A stretch of 64,000 nucleotides of DNA. It comes from Branchiostoma floridae. Its lineage: Eukaryota; Chordata; Leptocardii; Amphioxiformes; Branchiostomatidae. The position numbers and the translations under genes are program-made. Positions 57,611-64,000 of this stretch are shown here, one piece after another. The notes beneath the pieces are model-generated. The model did no database searches. It was given only the letters and a program-made list of their open reading frames with translations, and was not told where the DNA came from. The stretch lies in contig NC_049979.1 in NCBI RefSeq assembly GCF_000003815.2, positions 22,921,521 to 22,985,520 of the forward strand, in the 5' to 3' direction. How positions within the stretch are numbered: the first letter of the stretch is position 1; every line of letters starts with the position of its first letter.

Positions 57611-57930
57611 CGTGGCGGCATTTACGATTTGAAAGCTAACCGGACGTTGTGTAACCGTTCGTTGAGCTGAGTAGAGTAGAGTTTGTAGTCATTCGTTCTG
57701 CTTTTCGTCGGCGTTCTGAACCTTACAGTATCATGGATTACTCGCTCTGGATTACACGGCAGACATGCATGTTGTGGGAACAGAATATCATTCCGATTGG
57801 TGGGTACGTCAAGTTTGCCGCCAACAGACGGAGAGGATCTAACCAAACCAAACTGCTACAATTTGTCCTGTGAAAAGATGCTCAGATGCCGGACAAACAT
57901 CCCAGGACCCCAGACCACCATTGTAGACAA
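57600..57930 (+). promoter_or_regulatory. candidate promoter and first exon, unidentified gene
   Basis: ACTGCGCCTGCGTGGCGGCA at 57601-57620 resembles NRF1/YY1-type TATA-less promoter motifs. Downstream, two readings are possible. An ATG at 57733 in ATCATGG opens a 46-codon frame (MDYSLWITRQTCMLWEQN...). Another frame, from a possible acceptor at 57688, reads SFVLLFVGVLNLTVSWITRS, then LPPTDGEDLTKPNCYNLSC and RTNIPGPQTTIVD, to a good donor GACAA|GTAAGA at 57930. The second has a hydrophobic, signal-like start and cysteines but lacks an ATG. Neither is recognised. Confidence 0.3.
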
Positions 57931-57996
57931 GTAAGAAGTTTCTTGTCGGCTTCTGTATTGTTGACACCTCATTACAGATACATGTACTTTGGTACG

Positions 57997-58030
57997 ACCA
58001 AGGAGCTTTTATATATAAAAGCTCCTTGGT
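57997..58030. repeat. 34-bp perfect palindrome
   Basis: ACCAAGGAGCTTTTATA and its exact reverse complement abut at 58013/58014 with no loop. Same arms as the hairpins at 42744-42771 and, in part, 44694-44717. A terminator is unlikely in this eukaryotic context; it is more likely a tiny transposon or recombination product. Confidence 0.9.
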
Positions 58031-58547
58031 ACGTCACACTTAAAAATTCTTATTTACCATATGCACTTGCAAGGTAGGGGGCAGGTCATGTGTACCATGT
58101 GTGAGGTATTTTTGCGATCAGAAACGGTGGTTATCGTCAGACCTTGTTGCATCATACAGAATATGTCTATATACAGCAGACTGCAGTGCCCGGTACTCAT
58201 TCCATCAGAATACGCATTATCGTGAATTTAAGACAAGACTAAGTACAGTACTAGTATATTTTGTTGAAAATTAGATCTACAGTACTAGTCACTCTGTCTT
58301 TCCTGTCCTGCTGTGGCTATCGGATCGCATGCCATGTTTTGTGTGTACTGCACGTAGTGGGTACAGCTGGATTAAATCAGAGGAGGATGAGCACTCCCCA
58401 GGAAGTCCGTAACAATCCCTATTTGGCCGACCGACTCCTATATGATTACTATTCCTAGCCTAGCCTGGGTACCCTACTACCATCCTATTCCTACTGGGGC
58501 TCCTTACACTCGCTACCCTAAAAAAATACAGGCGATGGCATAATATA

Positions 58548-58612
58548 ACGTAAATGTATTTAAGTTCGCGGGGATTTAATTTAGCGGTAAAAAGGACTTT
58601 CCGCGGTGGTTT
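58548..58612 (+). mobile_element. partial TACTGTAAATGC-type MITE
   Basis: CGTAAATGTATTTAAGTTCG CGGGGATTTAATTTAGCGGT, then CGCGGTGGTTTTA. Matches the left two thirds of 33492-33637; the right end is missing. Confidence 0.65.
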
Positions 58613-58685
58613 TATGCTTTGTAGTCTCTTATCATCATCATCATCGCCGCATGTCAGTTTTGGTCACTGAGGCGGGCCTTATACT

Positions 58686-59168
58686 CCCGTCACATGATAT
58701 ACGATCTTCGGACGTACTTCGCGATCGCAGGAAGGTTGGCTGATTTTAGGATCTTAAGATGGTCTTGCGTATTTTTCGCCCCAAAACTGTCCCCCTTACA
58801 TATAAGCGAGGCTCGTGCGATCGTCTCTGAATAAATCTATGATAATGAACCTTCCATGACCTCTTGCACGCGGACAAGGTAACACAAAACGTTCCTCACA
58901 AAAAGGCAAGGGATCAATAAAAGTTGCTTATTTTGTTGTCGGAATCTTTTTAACCAATGAATGAAATGCGAGAGCATAAAAGAAATGACACAGGAAAGGA
59001 AAGTGTGTTACAAAGCCACCTACACACTACCACAGGGGCCACAGGGTCAGAATTTATAACACCCTCACATTCCCGGGCCCAGAAATTTAATATTTGTAAA
59101 CAAACGGAAGTTGGGCGAACGTCACCGGAACGTCGCCCGACTGACGGGCGTTCGCCATCCGATTTGCA
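58686..59168 (+). repeat. ~480-bp direct repeat, copy 2
   Basis: Second copy of 53284-53740 with several small insertions (for example GGATCTTAAGATG near 58748). The sharply matching ends suggest a dispersed element rather than a larger segmental duplication. Confidence 0.85.
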
Positions 59169-59514
59169 ATCGATGATTGAAAATTAACACACGACTATCA
59201 ATCGATAGAAATTGATTGGAGATAATACCTCTTTTCCCGTCTCGAGGGCTATCCTCCGCTGGGAAGTCACTGCTTATCACCTTGCTTATATCAACAAACC
59301 CTGTACTACTAGTATATTCGTGTCAGTCGCATGAGGACAAGTCTCTAGCGTTCAAGTACAACTTCTTTTGTTTCAATTAAATTGCACCATATGCCTCGTG
59401 TCCTAACTCCCAACATGTTGCTGGAATTCTGGACTCGAGATTTATGTATAAACAAAAAGGAAACGTTAATCAATTAAATACACACACCACAAAATAAAAA
59501 TACAAGGCTGGGCT

Positions 59515-59755
59515 TAGCCTGGTATCCAGACCGCCGTGCTATACTCGCTAATCACTTCGGGCCGGCAACCGATTAGCCCCGCCGCCAAACACAGCACGCG
59601 GGCCCTGATTATCTCTCGCACAGCGGTATAGTTATCAGAAACTGGATGCCATTACCTCTGAGTGCAAATAGAGACTGGGGCTTGGACCTTCCCTGGCATA
59701 AGGATTATACGCGAAAGGGCTATAGTATAGAGCGAGGGACTGGTATCCAGGCTAG
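59515..59755. mobile_element. 241-bp MITE with TAGCCTGGTATCCAG ends
   Basis: TAGCCTGGTATCCAG at 59515-59529 is inverted as CTGGTATCCAGGCTA at 59740-59754. Inner sequence also mirrors (GCTATACTCGCT and AGTATAGAGCGAG). No coding frame. Confidence 0.85.
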
Positions 59756-60197
59756 GCTGGGCTAAAACTAGTAAAGGCACGTGATGTTTGGGTGCTACCA
59801 AGTATGAAAAAGATCAAGTGTCGTTTACACAGACAAATTGAGCACACAAGATACATTTGTAAATAATTAGAACGCAGCAAAATACTTTCAGGGAAATTAT
59901 GATATAAATATCAACTCTCGGTTGACTGAAATTTCATCATGTTTCCAGTTAGCTGACTAATCAGAAATATTGGGTTAGGGAGAAAGTATTGACTGATCGG
60001 TAAACAAAACTATTAGCGCTCGAAGTTTGATGCATTTCATAAATCTATTGACACTGTCTGAAGGCTAAGTTTACATGTCATTCTTTTTTATGGTACAAAA
60101 CCAATGGAATGTTTTTTTGTCTTCATCTAATTATTACGTGAAGCTTCCAGAAGCTCTCCGTCCGCAGCAGCAGTCCCCTGCATGCTCGCCGCGGGGT

Positions 60198-60530
60198 TTA
60201 TTTGTACAGGCAAGGTAGCCCGACTGTAACTCTAATGACGCGCGGGGTTCTCACTGCCCTCTGACCTCCCAGTACGGCCAGCAACCAAAGCCCTGCCGAC
60301 GAATGCACGAGTGCACGGCGCGTCGCGATACTGTGGATATTGTAAAGCCTACCAAACTTTTTACGGCCTGTTTCGGGGTAAAACCTGCATCTGTCAGCAC
60401 CCGGTATCTGTTCCATAAATTCCTCCGTCGGTGTCATGCATTGTTTCTTCAAAACTTCTGCTACAGTTAGTGCATAACCAGGAGGGATTCCATCCAAAAT
60501 GACGGAATAGCGTGTGAAAATTAGGCCCAC
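60198..60530 (-). other. unidentified 110-codon open frame
   Basis: Reads (from the MITE edge) ILDGIPPGYALTVAEVLK, then MTPTEEFMEQIPGADRCRF, YPETGRKKFGRLYN, to TAA at 60198. The first codon is GTG inside the terminal repeat of the element at 60524-61626, and the first Met is at MTPTEEF, so as a gene it would lack a natural start or need an upstream exon. Another minus frame overlaps at 60394-60606. No family is recognised; it could be a chance frame. Confidence 0.2.
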
Positions 60531-61626
60531 TTAACATTACGCTTTTCGCGTCAGCGGTGAAATTTCCCGCTATCGGGACGCCGCATCGGGACCTCTTTAT
60601 ACACACCGCCCGGAAATCTGACAGGACTCCCGCAGCGCGCGCGCGGTGGAATGTAAAATTGCTTGGTGAAAGTCTACCCGTAAAGATCGCAGTTTTTTTT
60701 TAGCTGCACGATGTTATATTGAACAAACTTGAATTTTTTTGCTTGCGTACCGCTTCCAAGGGATTGAAAATTCAAATGCGTGACTTGCATAAGAAATACA
60801 ACTTACAAGTCCCTGACTACGTTGTTGTTTCGCTGACACTTCCGGTAACTTCGACCACAATATTTTCGACAAAAAAGCACTTTAAAACCCTTTCAAAGCA
60901 AACTGTTTGATAGAAGATCCCTTTCTTTCAGTGATGACCTGCTAAATTATGGCTACGCACTGAAATAACCGTGAAAATACGCATAATTCCTGCAGGTATA
61001 ATATTCATTCACGTAAAAACTCAAGCTGCCTGCAGTTCAATGTCATAGCAACAGTCACCGGTGTCATAGCAACGGCCAATCGGAGACGCGTAATGGGATT
61101 ACTTCATACAAAATTTGCAGAGATAGCGGCTTCTGGTTTCGGTTCAACGTAACAAAATATTCGGAATCGAACTTGTATATTTTTACAGGTCTTCCACAAA
61201 AATTATGCGAAAGTTGGTCGCCCAAAAATGTGAGAATGAGACTATTTTTCGCTGACAGCCCGCTTGCTTTGAAGGTTGACTGCCGACCCGATTGACGTGA
61301 GAGCCTGCGAAGGTTGCCATTAAGCCCCCTTTACAAATCAAGAATTTAGCTCGGCCGAGGTGTCTGCGAGCTGTAAGTTACGAGGAGGTATGACCCTGAT
61401 GCCTACGAATAAACTCTGCCATTTGTTCATAGGCATCAAGGTCATGCCTCCTCGTAATTTAGAGCTCGCTGACAACTCGGCCGAGCTAAATTCTTGATTT
61501 GTAAAGGGGGCTTTACGGAAATGGCTGGCCGTGAAAACTATTTTTCTATTTCAACGGGATCTCTCGCTCTCGTAGTCCCGTTCTCGCCAGTTCCGCTAAC
61601 GCGAAAAGCGTAATGTAAAGTGGGCC
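60524..61626. mobile_element. 1.1-kb TTAA-type element, 34-bp TIR
   Basis: GGCCCACTTAACATTACGCT TTTCGCGTCAGCGG at the left is inverted with two mismatches at 61593-61626, followed by TTAA. The left flank reads TTA, one base short of TTAA. The interior has no transposase frame and carries the nested foldback element at 61322-61513. Non-autonomous copy, possibly piggyBac-related. Confidence 0.8.
61322..61513. mobile_element. nested foldback MITE, AAGCCCCCTTTAC ends
   Basis: AAGCCCCCTTTACAAATCAA GAATTTAGCTCGGCCGAG is inverted at the right, with arms of about 80 bp in total (inner arm CGAGGAGG.ATGACC.TGATGCCTA). TTA flanks both sides (TTA|AGCCCC...GGGGCT|TTA), a plausible 3-bp target duplication. 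Inserted inside 60524-61626, so it is the younger of the two. Confidence 0.88.
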
Positions 61627-62165
61627 TTAAAAACAATAGCTCCGCCCAGACGCGCGGCGCTGTCAATCACTGCACATAGCAACGCCAGTCGATCTGTCTG
61701 TTGCGCGGTACGATGACTCTTCCCAGACCGTGAAACGCCCCAAAGTTGTGCATAACCAAGTACAGTTTCCTGCCGTTATTTTCTATACACCTTTTTACTA
61801 TTTTTCTTCAATATAACTTTGCAATTGTATGTACGAGTAGTGTTTTAGTTTTGTTGCAGTTGACGACAAAATTTTGTCGCTGCAGCGTCAGGAAGAGACT
61901 GACCCTCGCACCGCTCCAAAATAGATCTTGTACGTCGTTTTATCGTGCGCTCAGGGCGTTTCGTCCTTCTTGGGGGCGGCAAAAATGCTAGCCGTCGTTT
62001 AGACAATCATGACTTGAGATCTGATTTGTGTATTTATCGAACCCACCCGCGACGGGACGGCCGTCCAAGGCTCGGGCGGACGCCCGTCCGTACTCGCCCC
62101 GCTGTGACTGGACGCCGTCCATAGCCCATTTGCGCCATAATAAATTCCGTACATGCCGCTAATTA

Positions 62166-62512
62166 AAGCGTCCCTACGCGTCCGGGACGCCGTCCGCGGC
62201 CGTCCCAGAGCCCGTCCCGGACCCCGACCCCGTCCGCGCACCCGTCCCAGACCCCGTCTCGGACCCCGTCCCGGACCCCGTCCGCGCACCCGTCCCAGAG
62301 CACGTCCCGGATCCCGTCCCGGACCCCGTCCGGACGCCCGTCCAGGGCGTCCAAGCGGCCAATTTGGACGGCGTCCAGGGCGTCCGGGCCGTCCCGGGGC
62401 CGTCCCCGGGCGTCCAGGCCGTTCCGCTCATCAGCCAAATCGGCCGTCCGGGACGGGTAGCGTCCGGGACGGGCAGCGTCCCGGACGCCCGTTTTAGGCG
62501 TCCCGGACGCTT
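62166..62512. mobile_element. GGACG/CGTCC-rich element, AAGCGTCC ends
   Basis: AAGCGTCCCTACGCGTCC at the left and CGTCCCGGACGCTT at the right frame about 345 bp of CGTCCCGGACCC- and CGTCCAGGGCGT-type tandem repeats. Four overlapping open frames (77-114 codons) on both strands are pure repeat translation. Start CCCTACGCGTCCGGGACGCC resembles that of 44104-44355 (CCCCACGCGTCCGGGACGCC). Confidence 0.7.
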
Positions 62513-62998
62513 ATCATTTCACAGAGGTACAGCTATACTAAGGCAACCACACTATCATATAGTATATAGCATTACTTTTCAGTACAAGTCTGACTAGTGA
62601 AATGTACTCAATAGGTGTGAAATGGTGAGTAATATATTGAACTCTGCTTGATATGCTGACACCTGTTTGACGACTTTACAGTTGTTATTGTTCTTCCAAA
62701 GCCGTGAAATTTGCATACTGGCACATTGTTTGATCACCTGTTGGTGTTTTTCACATATTACAAGATTTTTGCCACTACTTTATCAGAAAACATACATGAA
62801 ATTTACCATGAAAGTGATGCTATATACTATAGTATACCTTGAGTTAAGTTGCAGAAGTGACTCTAGTGTGGCAGTCTTCCATGAAGTTAACATTGCAGAA
62901 GTGACACAAGTAGGTTTGAGTGTAGTTGGTAATGAGTTAGTAGGTTTGCATTAATAATTACCTTTGCACCTTTGCCAGAATGGCTATGGTTATGTTTT

Positions 62999-63038
62999 GG
63001 GCGTGTTTGTGTGTGTGTCTGTGTGTGTGTGTGTCTGT
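62999..63038 (+). repeat. (GT)n microsatellite
   Basis: GTGTGTCTGTGTGTGTGTGTGT-like stretch interrupted by single C. Confidence 0.85.
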
Positions 63039-63039
63039 C

Positions 63040-64000
63040 AACAGCTTAACTCAAGAAGTCTTGGATGGATCCTGATGATATTTGGTACGTGGGTAGGGGT
63101 CGGGAAAACGAAGGTCAAGTTCGATAATGGGCCCCCTAGCGGCTCGCTAAGGTACTGCAGCGGAAACTCAAATTTTTTTATATCTCGTGTTCTGGACATG
63201 CTGTGGTCATGATTTTTGAATGGAAGATAGCCCTCGAGGCAGAGGATAAGTGCTGTGAGTTTGGTCTGCAGGCACCGGTTTCCTTTCAAACTTTGGACAA
63301 GAATAACTCTACAACGTGTTGACGAATCGTCATGATTTCTGGTATGTAGATAGAATGAGTGATGACTTACATAATGATATACCAATTATGCAAATCAACA
63401 GCTAATTTGCATAATTAGTGAGGAAAGTTTATAAATCCATTACATTCCTTGATAGGACTTTGAAACTTGTCACATATGTAGCTGGGAAAGAGGGAAATGT
63501 CAATAGATATCAATTATGAGAAAATATGAACATGTTGACAGATCATCATGTTTTTTGGTATGTAGATAGCGTGAGTGAATACCTACATAACGAAAGACCA
63601 ATTATGCAAATCAACAGCTGATTTGCATAATTAATTTATAAATCCACTACATTCCATGATAGGACTTTAAAACTTGTCACATATGTAGCTGAGAAAGAGA
63701 GAAATGTCAATACATATTTATCACACAAATGACGGCCTCATTTGCTTAATTAATGCAAAAATATGAACGTGTCGACGGATCGTCATGATTTTTGGCATGT
63801 AAATAGCCTGAATGAAGACTTATGTAATGTGATATTTGTTATGCAAATTAACAGCTAATTTGCATAATTGATTAGGAAAAGTTCATAAATCCACTGCATT
63901 CCTTTATAGTACTTTCAAAGTTGTCACATATGTAACTGAGTTTCCAACGATACCAAGTTTGGCCGCCTAGAACCCGTTCTTAGTCATGTTGGTTCTAAGC
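63040..64000 (+). repeat. dispersed repeat plus three tandem ~217-236-bp units
   Basis: 63040-63300 is a close relative of 38430-38700 (GATCCTGATGATATTTGGTA, GGGCCCCCTAGCGGC, GTTCTGGACATGCTGTGGTC). Then units starting at about 63321, 63538 and 63774 share ATCGTCATGATTTTTGGTAT, the ATGCAAAT palindrome, CATAAATCCACTACATTCC and ACTTGTCACATATGTAGCTG. The window ends inside the array. Confidence 0.8.
63384..63416. repeat. ATGCAAAT octamer palindrome (also 63600, 63841, 38806)
   Basis: AATTATGCAAAT and ATTTGCATAATT arms enclose CAACAGCTA. The same palindrome lies at 63600-63632, 63841-63869 and 38806-38838, always at the same place in the repeat unit. ATGCAAAT is the POU/Oct-factor octamer; whether it functions here is unknown. 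Confidence 0.75.

Noticed and set aside
62153-62597. Cluster of RPRP/GTGSG-type frames on both strands
   Set aside because: Pure tandem-repeat translation within the element at 62166-62512.
1-64000. CRISPR arrays, operons, tRNA/rRNA genes or viral insertions
   Set aside because: Repeats lack regular spacers, no bacterial-type gene clusters are seen, no intact tRNA A and B boxes were found apart from the decayed SINE, and no viral capsid or polymerase similarity was noticed.

Overview
This looks like nuclear DNA of an invertebrate chordate, most likely a lancelet (Branchiostoma). Coding exons are short, have GT-AG splice sites and keep phase over tens of kilobases. The rest is dense in small inverted-repeat DNA transposons, GC-rich tandem repeats and decayed retroelements. 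There are no bacterial gene clusters, ribosome binding sites, CRISPR arrays or recognisable tRNA/rRNA genes. Three runs of exactly 100 N (11011-11110, 26339-26438, 45107-45206) are assembly gaps of unknown true size. The species assignment is inference; the exon structure is read directly from the sequence.

Main gene: the minus strand from 42938 down to about 9862 carries a telomere protein gene, TERF2IP (RAP1). I could place 13 coding exons. Exons 1-3 encode a BRCT domain and exons 5-6 a Myb domain, both aligning with human RAP1. Exons 7-13 encode a long, acidic, Ser/Pro-rich tail. Phases agree from exon 1 to exon 11 and again from 12 to 13. The 11-to-12 junction does not fit, and an assembly gap lies in that intron, so at least one exon is probably lost there. 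I do not see the C-terminal RCT domain that binds TRF2 in vertebrates. Introns 1 (13 kb), 2, 3, 6 and 7 are large and full of mobile elements.

Left edge (1-8.2 kb, plus strand): a degenerate tandem array, two copies of a ~690-bp dispersed repeat, a 33-bp perfect-TIR MITE, a decayed tyrosine-recombinase (DIRS/Crypton-like) fragment, and the last exon of a short-chain dehydrogenase of the retinol dehydrogenase RDH11-14 type (7059-7158). That gene converges tail to tail with TERF2IP.

Right part (43-64 kb): mainly intergenic or intronic. It holds a foldback element, GGACG-rich elements, a TTAA-flanked piggyBac-type MITE, a tRNA-derived SINE, a LINE 3' end, a 450-bp direct duplication, a five-copy 146-bp satellite with decayed edges, a TTAA-type element with another foldback nested inside, and the tandem dispersed-repeat family also seen at 1-3 kb and 38-39 kb. 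A few unidentified candidate exons on the plus strand (46.0, 49.5 and 57.7 kb) have good splice signals but no recognised family.

No multi-gene functional system is visible. The most interesting items are the RAP1 architecture, the homogenised 146-bp array, and several MITE families whose members can be cross-matched within this one window.
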